Shown here: piece after piece, positions 31,983-43,010 of the stretch
Position numbering within the stretch: the first letter of the stretch is position 1
How the letters are laid out: each line of letters starts with the position of its first letter
Origin: Spirometra erinaceieuropaei
Lineage: Eukaryota; Platyhelminthes; Cestoda; Diphyllobothriidea; Diphyllobothriidae
Length of the DNA stretch: 64,000 bases
Assembly: GCA_902702965.1 (NCBI GenBank)
Contig: CACRXP010001135.1
Span: forward strand, 28,876-92,875
Reading direction: 5' to 3'
Program-made: the position numbers and the translations under genes
Notes under the pieces: model-generated
What the model was told of the DNA's origin: nothing
What the model saw: the letters and a program-made list of their open reading frames with translations, nothing else
The model's database searches: none

Positions 31983-33971
31983 GACAGTGGGCGTTTTAAT
32001 TGCCGGTAGACTGCTTCAGAGATTCCCGGAATGTACGGCAGTGAATAGAATTTCTGCAACCCTCTATCTTCAGGAGACTCGGGGTTTGGTAGTTGTCTCT
32101 GGCGACTGAAACAGTTCTTTACGAAACTGGCAGGATATCCGTTGAAACGGAACAACCGATGTAAGTAGGCCAATGCTTTCTTAAGTGCGTCATCACTGTT
32201 GCAGATGTGATAGGCCCGATGGAAAAGGGTGCGGACACAGCTTCGTTTATGGGCCGCAGGATGATTGCTCCCATAGTTAAGTATGCTTTCGGCACTGGAG
32301 TCTTTTCTGTGGACGCTTGTCGCTAGTTTGCTATCACTGAGTCTTTGTATGCTCACATCTAAGTAGGGAAGGGTATCTCCTGTTGCTTCTTCGCGGGTGA
32401 ATTGTATAGGCGGAAGACGCTATTTAAGCTCTGATGCAATCGCTCAACTTCCCTGGTCTTTAGGATGACAAATGTGTCGTCCACGTAGTGGATCCACATT
32501 TTTGGTTCAAAGGTGTGCACAACATCCTGTTCTAGTCGCTGCAAGACTAGTTCAGCAAGCAGCCCCGATATGGGGGAGCCCAGTACGGTGCCCTTTACTT
32601 GGTAATAGTACTTGCCATCGAACTGACAATAATTCTTGAGGCAAACCTTAAGCATGTCTAGAGCATGTTCTGTTGGAATGTCAATGGGACTTTGCTCTAG
32701 ACATCGGGCTACGCTGTCCATTGCTAGGTCATGTGGTATTAACGAAAATAGGGCAACAACATCGAACGATAGGATGCATTCGTCAGAACTTACTTCAAGG
32801 CCTTGGATCTTTTGTAGGAAAGCCTGAGAATTTTGGATGCTGTATTGCGATCCATTTGCGAGGTGCTTTAAGTGCCTGTATAACCACTTGACAAGGTTGT
32901 AAGTAGGGGATCCAATAAGTGGCACAATGCTCCTCAGCGGCGCATCTGTCTTGTGCGCCTTTGGAAGGCCGTACGCACGTGCGATACGGGGGTCATTGAG
33001 GGTCATAGATCTGCTGTCATCGGGGCTTATGAGCTTCAATCGGGCAAGCTTATTCACTTTCTTCTTGATAGTCGCGGCTTGCTTTTTCGTTGGGTCTGCA
33101 GCGAGTGGTGCATAGGTTTCCCTGTCATCGAAGATTTGGTTTGCCTTGTTGACGTAGTCAACCTTATCCATGATAACAATTGCTCCTCCTTTGTCAGCAG
33201 ACATAATAACTATTTTGTCATCTGTCTCTAGCGATCGCAACGTCTTTTTCTCTTCGGTCGAAAGGGTTTGATGATTTTTCCTTTGTCGGATGAGACCAGT
33301 GGCGCAACTGCGAATGCCCGCACGCATGTTATCAGGGACGTCCGAGGTCAGAAGGAGGGATTCAAGGTTGGCTAGGAAGTCCGTAGTTGCAGCATCGGTG
33401 TTATTGAATCTTATCCCCTTAGACAGGAGGCTTATTTCAGTGGAAGTTAGGTCCCTTTTCGAATAATTAACAACCTTCGTAGACATTCGGTTCTCGCTGG
33501 CCGTGCAAAAAAGAGATTGTAGATTCTTTTGCAGGTCGGCCCGTTTCTTCATTCTGGCGTGTTTGCTGGTGGCGTTTATTCGGTGAGTATTTCTGAGATG
33601 ACCTTCTCAGGTAGGCCAGAGACGCATCGGCTTCTAAGGTCAGAAATTGTTGCTTCAAAGCGGCAAAGACGATGGTGGACGTCGGATATAACGGCACTCA
33701 AAACACGAAATCCATACTTGCGCGCATTGGGTCGGGTGGGCATGAATCGGAGCGACTTAGGTAGGACACCATGATCGCGACAGCGGTGGAGAAAAGTTAA
33801 CTGTTCGTAAGTCGTCCCCTGCCTCTGTGCAAATTTCTCCCAACGTCTGGTAAGTATAAGCGTTTGACGCCCAGAAATCTGATGAATAACTGATGTGGTG
33901 TGCATTCCGAGGTGATATAATGAGAATGTGAAGGCTCTTCGGAAAATTGAGTTGTGCTCGCAAATTTTCAA
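31979..33971 (-). pseudogene. PLE reverse transcriptase, long open frame
   Basis: The N-terminal part (33971-33576) has TFLHRCRDHGVLPKSLRF, typical of the start of PLE proteins. The main frame (33552-32359, 397 codons) holds SADKGGAIVIMDKVDYVNKA, then ARAYGLPKAHKTDAPLRSIV. Motif A is LSFDVVALFSLIP, motif B is GTVLGSPISGLLAELVLQRL and the catalytic block is WIHYVDDTFVI with both Asp present. A frameshift near 32420 moves the post-RT segment (LPYLDVSIQRLSDSKLATSV, KRSCVRTLF) to the next frame, 32356-31979. All RT catalytic residues look intact, making it the best preserved PLE RT in the window. Confidence 0.85.
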
Positions 33972-33985
33972 GTCGCTGACGCCGA
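31979..33985 (-). mobile_element. Penelope-like element lacking its nuclease
   Basis: Minus strand, from the N-terminal part (about 33971) through the RT to just before the GIY-YIG nuclease, where it stops at the TA tract (31979). The missing nuclease type is present upstream at 35038-33990, so the two pieces together look like one PLE in permuted order. See the RT entry. Confidence 0.85.
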
Positions 33986-33989
33986 CCCG

Positions 33990-35038
33990 TCGTCAGACGA
34001 AATGAACATCGGCGGTGGGTTGCGTACAGTATTTAAGTGTTTCCATTCGCGATGACGTTTCGTTGACTTCCAGCACACTGCAGCACGAGCGGTATCGGCT
34101 CCTCCTAATCCCTTGTCTGTTGTTAGGAGGGGGAACGGCGCCATTGCTCTTGTTTGCATTTTCCGTTGTCCGCCCTCCACATATTTCGCCTTCCTCGCCC
34201 GTTCACACTTGCCCGTAACCGTATGGACGGTGGTTGTCATGCCTTTGTTAACATCGGCCTGGGGGTTCTTGTCACTGTCGTGCTTTCAGATCGACTGCTC
34301 GCGCCTGCCTGATTTAAGACTCGGTAGGCGGTCTTCTAGGTTTGCGTTCGCCGCTGTTGTTCCTGTTTTCGTCTGTTTGCGATGCCTATCTATGCTCGAC
34401 TGTGTTCCTCTTGGTCTGGGTTGGACTACTGCCGTCCCGGCCTGACGCCTCGCACGCAGTCCTGCTTGTTGAACATCTCCCAAAGGTCGCGGTACGCAGA
34501 TGACAAAGTTAGACAGCGGTTATTGGAGATAGCAGTGGTGTGGCATGCCTTGAGCGTATTCCTGACCGTTTGATCTCTCCCTTGGCTGAAGACTTCGGCG
34601 GCTTGAAAAGCGAAGGCATGGCTGCCACCTTCGTCGTACCGTTCATGCGTGCACGTCCATGTGGGTCTACAATCTTTTACCGGTCTCTCCAACGTAGTTC
34701 GCCTTGCAGGAACTGGTATTGATCCGATAGACGACGCTTATTGTTTCGCCTGCTGACAGAGACATTTTTGGTCTCATGAGCAAATGTCTAATTGTCGCCT
34801 TGGGTTGATGCGCGATGCCGATACGCAATGGTTGCAAGGTACAAGCAACTGCCTCGGAAACGTTTGTACTATATGGCGCGCTCGCCAAACATTCGGTTGA
34901 TGTACTATCGACATTATGCTTTGTCTGGACAATCTGCTGCACTCTATAAAAATGCGAAGGTAACCGTTGGAGGTGAAAATCCGCCGTGGGTACCCTATTT
35001 AAGATCATCGTGTGACATTTAATACGCCATCTAGCCAC
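33990..35038 (-). mobile_element. PLE 3' part (GIY-YIG nuclease and tail), upstream of the RT piece
   Basis: Minus strand: NVSEAVACTLQPLRIGIAHQ, PKATIRHLLMRPK, then VVYRINTSSCKANYVGETGK (GIY-YIG core, 34745-34670). The nuclease C-terminus continues through frameshifts with SSAYRDLWEMFNKQDCVRG (34540-34460), and a basic tail reaches about 33990. The tail ends with SSDDGSASAT, similar to the PSDEGEA tail of the 29.5 kb PLE. It begins just before the place where the RT piece (31979-33985) ends. Confidence 0.8.
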
Positions 35039-35044
35039 CCTAGA

Positions 35045-35345
35045 CTACTAAACCAACGTCACTTATCTACAGCAGAAGCAGCCGCTATCAGGTTACAAAA
35101 TCCGGCCATTAGAGCACAAAAGAATCTTGCTCAGGCTCGGCGATTACCGTGGTCAAAGGCCAATTAGCCACATCCACCTCTCCGCATCCTTTCGTCATCA
35201 CCTTGTCCGTGGCATTACTCCTATTATCCCGTGTCCCCAAATTTCCTTTCCCCGCCTCGGTGTTGAGACGACCTTTAAGCGATTTCTCCAGTCACTGAAC
35301 CACGTTTCCATATAAAAGCACTGGTTTGAAGTGGGTTCACCGAAA
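35045..35345 (+). mobile_element. PLE C-terminal tail and 3' UTR fragment
   Basis: The plus-strand frame RHLSTAEAAAIRLQNPAIRA, QKNLAQARRLPWSK (35060-35160) matches the equivalent part at 43880-43975. A common 3' stretch follows, ending in AAAAGCACTGGTT. A short piece of another PLE lineage. Confidence 0.6.
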
Positions 35346-35484
35346 GCAAGTGCATTAGGTATGCAAACTCATGAAATGTCAATCTAAATTCCGATATCTG
35401 TTTTCGTATCGAAAATATTAATTACGTGGGGTTGTAAAACTCGTCAGCCTCCAACGGAATTCTATAATATTTCACTTACGTCAG

Positions 35485-35898
35485 GGTGCCCGCTTTGGAA
35501 TAAACTTCCTTCCGGCTGCGGGCAAAAACTACACTCTGTAAAAAAAGGACTTCTTAAGAAGCACGATTTTTCCTCATTGATTTCCGATGTCCCTAAATGT
35601 CCAATTATACGGCATGGAAAAAGTACATAAAAATATGCCCTGTTTTGCATATTCGCGAAACAATTACGTTTTATTCAAATCTTATACCCAAAGGAGGGAT
35701 ATAGTTTGGTTTTCAATAACTTTTTCCTATTCCCGACTAACTTTGAACCCGATCTGCCGTTACACTTGGATTCGGGGTTTCAAAACTACAATCCGTATGT
35801 TTTTTGAGTACGGAAAACCACACATTTATCTACGATTAGGAAAATGCAAACACATTATGATTTGTGAGCGACAACTTCACGTATTTGAAAGTCCCTGA
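35485..35898 (+). pseudogene. Decayed secreted-family gene (exons 2 and 3)
   Basis: After acceptor ACGTCAG the sequence gives two bases and then TGC CCG (Cys-Pro), exactly the phase and motif of exon 2 in the complete genes. It continues KLPSGCGQKLHSVKKGLLKK and hits a stop near 35630. A later frame has KTTIRMFFEYGKPHIYLRLG, corresponding to the VNYLYDNSQPKTLRL block of exon 3, and ends at 35898. No intact splice set or exon 1 was seen. A pseudogene copy is most likely. Confidence 0.5.
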
Positions 35899-35899
35899 A

Positions 35900-36440
35900 T
35901 AAAAAATATTTTGAAAACCGATTAATCTCCCGCCCTCGAGTATAAAATTAGAAGAAAACGCAATTTTTTTACCGAATGAGCAAAATTTAATATTTTATGC
36001 ACGTTTTTCACGAAATATAATTCGACATTTAGGGGCATCGAAAATAAGGAAAAAACTTCATGCTAATTAAGTAGTCGTTTTTGCAGGGTGTATATTATTA
36101 ATGCAGCCGGATGGAGGTTCATTCGAAAGCCGGCATCTTTCCGTAACTGAAATAGTATAAAATGTTGTTGCGGGACGACTAGTTTAACAACCCAATATAA
36201 TTAATCTTTTCGAAGGAAAAACGCATTTCGGAATTTCTGTTGACATTTCATGGGTAAACCTCCCCCAACTGGTCTTCTAACTGAAGACTAACAACAGCAT
36301 AGGAGAGTAATAAGGAAAATAACAAACTTTTTCTCTTTCACTGTTTCGTTTGGCGCTAAGTATTTTTCAACGGTGCAATAATAAGGCGGTTTTCAGAGTG
36401 GCAGTTGGCAGACTAGTCAGCTGTCTTTGGTTCACTGCTG
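35900..36440. other. No gene recognised
   Basis: AT-rich upstream flank of gene P2. Confidence 0.4.
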
Positions 36441-36445
36441 AAGTT

Positions 36446-36452
36446 TATATAA
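36446..36452 (+). promoter_or_regulatory. TATA box of gene P2
   Basis: TATATAA, ending 41 bases before the ATG at 36494. It matches the position of the box in P1 and of the one in the duplicated copy at 37308. Confidence 0.6.
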
Positions 36453-36493
36453 CACACACCTTACTAAAGGATTAGTGCTGGGTCGAGCGCACT

Positions 36494-38896
36494 ATGAGAC
36501 TGATGGTACAGCTTTTGTTTGCCTTCGCAGGCTGCGTCTATGCCTGCCCGAAATTCCTCCGTGAGTCTACAATTCACTTTTCTCTCTGAGCCCTTTGGAG
36601 GTTAAGTAGACTTACTGGAATTTTTCGAGAATTATTTTGACTACCGTAATTCAAATTCTACTATTCTGCCTAAATGTCTGCTGCAAACTTCACACTGCGC
36701 TGAATGTTTTTAAAAAGAAATGTTTTATTTTGCGGAAAACTCATCCTGATGACTGATTTAGGGTAGGTTTACGTTAATAATCTAAAATAAACTGACTTTT
36801 AAGAAAGGCCTTTACCGGTGGTTTACCGTAAATGCTTAATATCTGCATTATGGTGCATTAAACATCTCTGGTCGAAACAACTCTGCGCTGAAACAAATGT
36901 AAAATTATCTTTTTTTCTTAATCTCGAAAACTGCAGAAAACCTGTGGGATGTTTGTGCTGTGTTTTGCATTATTTTATTGCAAATGTGGCAGTTAATACG
37001 TCACGCCTGCCTTCTTCATCGATCCTAACTGGACAGTTACGTTGCAGACTTACCGGTCGCTCGAATACTGACGTTGGCTAGTTCTTTGGATGCGACAACG
37101 CGTCTCTAGTTTAATGAACACTAGGTGCATATAGAGACAACTATCTAACGGTAGGTCTTTTCAGCATGCGAAGAACAATAAACATTAGATCTGTTTGCAC
37201 GTAGACCTCTGGCTTTCTTCATGAAGCGTTCCGTAACCTGCGCAATAGCTCTAGGACAGAATTATAATGCTTAATTGTAACTGGAAAGCACGTATGCGGT
37301 TGAATTTTATATAGCACACATGTGACTGAAGGGCTAGTGTTGGGTTAAACATACTGTGCGACTGATGATACAGTTCTGATTCCCTTTGCCGACTGCGTCC
37401 ATGATTGCCTGAATTATTTCCGTGAGTCTGTACTTCTTTCCGCTGATCGAATCATCTAAGCGTAAGGCAGACTCATTGACTCGACTTTACAGAGGATGAC
37501 CTCGACTAACAGAATTCAAAATTCCGATTTGTTGCTTAAATGTCCGCTGTAAAACATATTAACTGTTGTCATGGTGGACTGTTGAGGCCTTTGTAAGATT
37601 AGTAATATTGTGGTTTTGTGGAAGTGTCATGCAGAAACTCGTCTATTATTAGGTAGCCTGCGTTTTATAAAGTATAATGGCGTGTACCAGCATTTTGCAA
37701 TCCATCTCAACATGTTTGAAGCGGAAAAATCACCATAACCGCCGACTCTTGTTGTGTCAATTAAGCCTAAAATCTATTCGCTGCTCCAATGCTAACGTCG
37801 ACTGACTGTTTGCATGGGACAACACGCCTCATTTCAAATTAACAACAAAGGCTTCCTGGTCGGTCCTTTTCAGAAAGTGAAAAGTAATAAATTTAGCATA
37901 GTTGTTTAGACCTAGACCGAAACCACACGTTATTAAATCACAAGATCCAGTTAATAATTCAAACGCTTTTCTGCCCAAAATGGTAATGGGATGCCACTGA
38001 TATCGGTCCGGTTGTCTCCGACCTCGGACAGGCTATGTTAAGAGCATAATACTGCAAATGAATTCATCCCATTTTCCCAGTCTAAATAATGTTAAAATGC
38101 AAACTTAAATCAAACTCTTATCATTCCTTCGGCTCTAGTTACAGGCCAATGCCCAAAACGCGGTGACAACATACTGATATCCGATTTTGTACAAAACAGT
38201 CTAAATAGAATATTTCCACTCGAGTTTACGGAAAAACGAAACCCACATAAATGGGTCGAACTAAGAACGGACAGCTTTGCGACAATAAAAACTACGGAAT
38301 GCAATGAATTACGGTTTTTCTACGAAGGGAAACTTATTAAAATCAAATGTTCTGCTGAGGTCCCGCATCTTTCCATTACCTTTGTTGTAAAGGTCAGACA
38401 AGTTTTTTAAACAAATATTGTCGATTATTAACAACACATTCGTTTTTTGAATGAACACTTGCAATGATGGTGGAAAATTAGTAATTCCTATTCTTTGAAA
38501 ATTTAAATATTGTCCTAAGAGTATTTATTGTTTCAGTATATTTCCGCCTCCATAACTTAGGACTTCCTTTAACTTTCAAAGGGTTCGACTATTGTGGACA
38601 GCGAAGATGTTGAGGAAACAGCGATAACGACCCTGGTCTTTACGGCAAGACGTGTACAGGCACGGGTAACCGTGAACTATTTATACGACAACAGCCAACC
38701 AAAGACCTTGCGCTTAACGGATTTGGCATTTCCCACAATTTCGCAGATTGCCCGCTACGAGATTAATGAACATTTTAATGAAAGCAAGAGATTTTGGGGC
38801 TACAAAAACCTACATTTGATTGATAACCGAAATTTTGAACCCACTTGCACAATTATGATTACTGTACACCATTGGGACATTTTACACTCTGTTTAG
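36494..38896 (+). CDS. Small secreted protein, three-exon gene (family member P2)
   Basis: I do not recognise the family. Exon 1 is 36494-36560 (22 codons plus one base): signal peptide MRLMVQLLFAFAGCVYACP, donor GTGAGT. Exon 2 is 38145-38392 (two bases plus 82 codons) after TTACAG: QCPKRGDN, an amphipathic ISDFVQNSLNRIF helix, then strand-like segments with KTTECNELRFFYEGKLIKIK, ending Lys before GTCAGA. Exon 3 is 38582-38896 (104 codons plus stop) after TTTCAAAG: FTARRVQARVTVNYLYDNSQ, PKTLRLTDLAF, QIARYEINEHF. Phases are 1 and 0. The joined frame stays open for about 209 residues. Intron 1 (1584 bases) contains a duplicated, broken promoter and exon 1. Apart from the signal peptide I see no membrane segment. 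Export is inferred; function is unknown. Confidence 0.78.
37308..37421 (+). pseudogene. Duplicated TATA box and broken exon 1 inside P2 intron 1
   Basis: TATATAG (37308-37314) is followed 41 bases later by a copy of exon 1 whose ATG is GTG and whose eighth codon is a stop (TGA). It still ends with the same donor context CCGTGAGT. Similarity extends on both sides, so a segment of about 860 bases was duplicated in tandem. Confidence 0.75.
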
Positions 38897-38899
38897 GTT

Positions 38900-39830
38900 T
38901 AGGTCGTAAGGCATTAATTCATCGCGTTTTCACTAAAATATTTTTCGTGCACTTTTGGTGAAGGTTTGTTCTTTGCGGAACTATGTAATGTAACTAGGCA
39001 TTTTCTCTAGTTTCTCCCGTGTCATGCAATCTAACCGTAAAACCACTTTGCATCACCTATCTAATGCCACGTCCATGTGCTTTCAAAATCATTTGAACTT
39101 GGCCTTTTCTATCCTTTGCAATTAGAAACACATCATTTCTGGGTGTACGTAATTCAGACTGGCGTTACGAATGCGTTTCCTACAAAAATATTATCACAGC
39201 GCTTGCACGAGATCATCAATTAGCCGAATAGTTTGATATATTCTGCAAACCCTCTATTGTAATTTATTGTGGAGGAACATTAATGACTTGCACGGTTTAT
39301 TCGTAATGTGTCGTTCCTTCAATGACTCAAAGTTAATAAGCGCTTGAATTTTTACCAAAGAATATTGGCACAATCGAGGTTTGCTTCAACAAAATGGCAC
39401 AGAAATGTTTATGCAGACGCACGGCGTTTGGAAACGCATTTTATAACTTGTATGGAGATAAGAAAGGATATTCCGAAATCAATGATCATGAGAATTTAGG
39501 AAAAACACACTTTTAAAAAACCTTTCTTTCAGCGGGCTTCAAAATGGCACCAACATGTGAGGACACGGTGAATCTGATCACACGACGCTCATGAACTTAC
39601 GGTACTCTTAGAGTCGTTGTTTAGTAACATATAGGTCGGATCTATAAATCTGAGCCGGTTTGCCAATGATCAGCAATCATTCATAAATTTCGAGCGTTTC
39701 CATCAGGTAGGTCACCTACTATATATCGGTGGAATATTCTCATATGCGGGATATGACCAAACCAGCCTCGACAGATCGAAGAAGGTGCCCTGTTTGGTAG
39801 AATGTCAAAGCATGAGATTTTTTTCTAGTG
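38900..39830. other. No gene recognised
   Basis: Downstream flank of P2. No AATAAA within the first 50 bases after the stop. No other coding evidence. Confidence 0.4.
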
Positions 39831-39915
39831 AAATCTGCAGAGAAGACATCTGTACGCTCCGACTTGTACAAAATCACAAGACGAAGAAGCTATCACTGGA
39901 ACAAGAGATTTACTG

Positions 39916-39953
39916 GCCTGACGTTTCAGATTCTCACTCGAATCCGAAAAATA
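39916..39953 (-). ncRNA. Degenerate hammerhead-like motif (left arm)
   Basis: On the minus strand GGATTC, GAGTGA, GAATCT, then GAAAC, GTC, AGGCC are preserved (39945-39915). The CUGANGA part is lost: TATTTTTC stands there. Probably inactive. Confidence 0.4.
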
Positions 39954-39991
39954 CTGCACTCCTTGTGCTACCATTATATTTATCTGCAAAT

Positions 39992-40033
39992 GTATTTGAT
40001 GATGGATTCGAGTGAAAATCCGAAACATCAGGC
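39992..40033 (+). ncRNA. Hammerhead-ribozyme-like motif (right arm)
   Basis: The order is GTAT (39992-39995), TTGATGA (one base from CUGAUGA), helix II GGATTC / AAATCC with loop GAGTGA, GAAAC (40022-40026), ATC as cleavage triplet, and AGGC. This copy has the best match to the CUGANGA core. Helix I is weak (GTAT with AGGC has a mismatch). Confidence 0.55.
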
Positions 40034-40099
40034 CAAAAAATTGGTGTTCCAATGATCGCATCTTCGTTTTCTAAACTGGAACTTGCCTGTTCGCTTCTA

Positions 40100-42930
40100 T
40101 CAGCAACTGTGCAACATTATAAGAAATCTGTTCAGAAGGTAAATATTTTATTTGGAAGTTGACCAATCTAGGGACGGTCACAGGTAGAATGACCCAGGAA
40201 CACTCACGGCCCTTCTTTGACAATCTCACCGTAACGTTATTGTCTAGCTGTAGGATAAGTATCCCACTTAAGCCCATCTCATGCTTGTAGGCGGCATCAT
40301 GTTTTACTAAATGTTAACCAAATATTAACCAAAATACTGAAATGCGTTTCAGAATAGAAGGAATTATTTCAGTAGTTTTTACTATCAAATATCGTGCAAA
40401 ATAATCACAAACCATCTCCTTTGCGCTAGGAGACCAATTTTTAAATGCGTGTCCTTCTGGCCGGCTACGAAATCCCCTGTCGGTAACAATGCCCCTTAAT
40501 TATTGTCCATTTGTTCCGTCGATTTTCGATGCTCGTGTGCACATAAAAATTGTATTGCACTCGCTTGTTATTAAATCACGTTTTCTTCAATTATGATTGA
40601 AAAAGGGTGTGCTTGGTCTTTAAGATTGTCTATCAGATTTCTGCTTAATTTGAGGACTGTTATTTCTTGGCAATTGTGTATTGAATTTTCGGTGTAAAAA
40701 CTACAAATCTACAATAAAAAGGGAATCATGGTCTCCTTTTTGCCATTAGGAAAATGTCACATACGAATTTTAAATTTTTGTTGTTTAAGTTGACTACGTT
40801 GCCAAGTTTAATAAGAAGTATCATAATCGAAAACGTTTTAAACCTGAAAGTTAGCATCAATGCAAGAATAAAAGGACACATAATTTATTAAAAGACGTAT
40901 ATCCCTTAAGCAGTCATGCTTGTTTCGAGTAATGTGCCTGAATTCGGCCAGAAAGAAGCGTATTCTAAGGTCAGCACCTCGGCGTTACTGAAAGATATAG
41001 GGATTTTCCCGCACATTAAGCGGTTTTGCAAGCCCACCTAGGCTCCTCTTTCTGAATGAAAACGTATTTAAAAATTTCGACCAGTATTTCATGACATGAC
41101 TCACTGAATGTGTGCGGGTGACCTTAATACAAGTCTCTCAAAATGGGTTCGTCAGATCGGAGTCTACTGGTTAAAGTAGATTGAAATGAAATATATAATC
41201 GTTGTGGGTTCATGCGCAAACATGCCAAGCCATGTGAACAACACTCTCAAAAATGACCTTAAGTTAAATCATTACAGAAACATTACGACCGACAACTTTC
41301 ATCTGGATGTTTGGTGTCATACTTTTGCACAAGATAGTCAATGCAGTTTCTGCAATAGAAACTAGATGTCGAAACCAATAGCTTAACATATTCCCAATCA
41401 CCACGGGCGATTAGCCATCATCAATCTAAATAAATATGTTTGCATCAGCCGTCAACAGTCTGTCCAGTTTCAGGGAATACTTCGTGTCATGAAATTGAAG
41501 TAGGCTAACACTGCTAACACATTTGTCGACGGTTTATCAGCTGCAAGTTGTTTCTGCATAGCACAAATACGAATGCGAAAGATGCGACGGTAAACATGAA
41601 TGCAAAACAGCACGGTCATCGGCAAATGCTCATAGAATAATAAATGGAAATGGTAAATTAAATGCACAGTCTAGCTAAGAAATATGGGACGTTAACACGC
41701 CGATGAGACGTGCAAATGAAGTGACCGAGACTCGCCAGTTTAATTTGACGTTGACCGCTTGCGTCGACTGGTCTCCATGTAAGGTTTCTCCCGCTGTAAC
41801 TAGGCCTCCTCCAAGTAACTCATGTTCGAGATGTTCTTGCTCAATCTAGTACTTGGTAGGATCTTTTGTGGTCAAAGAAATGACCGCAATCTATGAGGTA
41901 ATTCGTGATAGAGGAACGATGAATTTTTTTCCGTACTGTGGACGACATTTAGGCAAATGTTCAACTCGCAGGCTTTTAATTGATGTTAACATTTAATCAA
42001 TCTGCTGGCATCCACAAGTGCATGTGAATTCATTAACACAGTTCGAATATGAGTTAGTTTGTGTAGTATGGCCCTTCAAGGGAACATCTCAATCATTGCT
42101 TAACTGTATTTAAAATAGTTGAATGCAGATGGAGGCAGGTACATAGGATGACCACTAGTCACATACGGCACCATTCTGCAAATCCCTCAAAACCCTTTCA
42201 ATTCTATCTAAGCACATTCTGATCATTTACTCGTTTTCTTCTCCATGTCTGACCTGTCAGTCCTATCTCGAGCTTTGGGGAGCTACATATGAGAGTTGGG
42301 TGCCAATAAATGTACCTCAGAATGCGCGCTGTTCTCTGCTGCTGCCGTTTGACACCTGCGCAACAAAACGGCTCCACGTGAGAGTGAATTTCCGGATAGA
42401 TCCTGAAGGGGGTGCTCTGATTTTGGTTCTGAATGGCTCGAGAAGACTTCAACTTACGACTACCATGAGGGACCCATTAGAATGAAAACTGCTGTTTTTA
42501 TGTTTCTTGAAGCATGACGTTTTAGGGTAATATTTGTTTTATAGTGGCCCAAATCCGGCGCATGATGCGACTCTGAGCCCATCGGGACTACTTGTGAGTG
42601 CTCAACAATAACAGTCCGATGTTCAACCATTGCAGACCGTCCTAACTGGCTAATCATCTTTGACACTGACTTAGGCATAACCTTGATGAAAACGCTGGAC
42701 GACTATCCTACTGTCTCGCACACGCGAGAACTACTCTTGCGGCGTCGTACGCGCATTTAGCCGACTGCCAACACCTACCCACCTCTTTAATAGTTATATA
42801 AGGAATACAAAATCTTCCCAACTGGCGTCCCACTGCTTCTCTTCCTGTTCGGAACTAAACCGTATGGCCTTAGTGACCAGGGTCTCCCAGTGTTACAGGG
42901 CTTAGCGATATATATGCCTGGTTTACGCAT
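40100..42930. other. No gene recognised
   Basis: AT-rich. A minus-strand frame at 41667-41470 with VLFCIHVYRRIFRIRICAM could be a distant secreted-family exon 3, but the match is too weak to call. A short C/T-rich block lies at 42820-42850. Confidence 0.4.
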
Positions 42931-42934
42931 CTAA

Positions 42935-43010
42935 AGGGCGGCCATGTTTGTTTCTATATTGACGATTGTGTAGATATCATCAACGTAGCGACCATAAGTT
43001 AACATTTATC
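42935..43010 (-). pseudogene. PLE reverse transcriptase scrap
   Basis: Minus-strand YGRYVDDIYTIV (about 42995-42958) is the catalytic motif of a PLE RT. Flanks are too decayed to extend with confidence. Confidence 0.5.

Larger units (their letters stand above)
39840..40095. mobile_element. Pair of PLE 3' tails facing head to head
   Basis: Left arm, minus strand, about 39945-39840; right arm, plus strand, about 39990-40095. Both contain GGATTCGAGTGA, GAAAC, a TCAGGCC-type segment and then a run with GTTCCA and TCTTCGT. Similar tails occur at 16740 and 52301. The arms have diverged by several substitutions. No nuclease coding remains. Confidence 0.7.

Noticed and set aside
41470..41667. Secreted-family exon 3 on the minus strand
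   Set aside because: Only a few hydrophobic positions line up and no splice site is in place.
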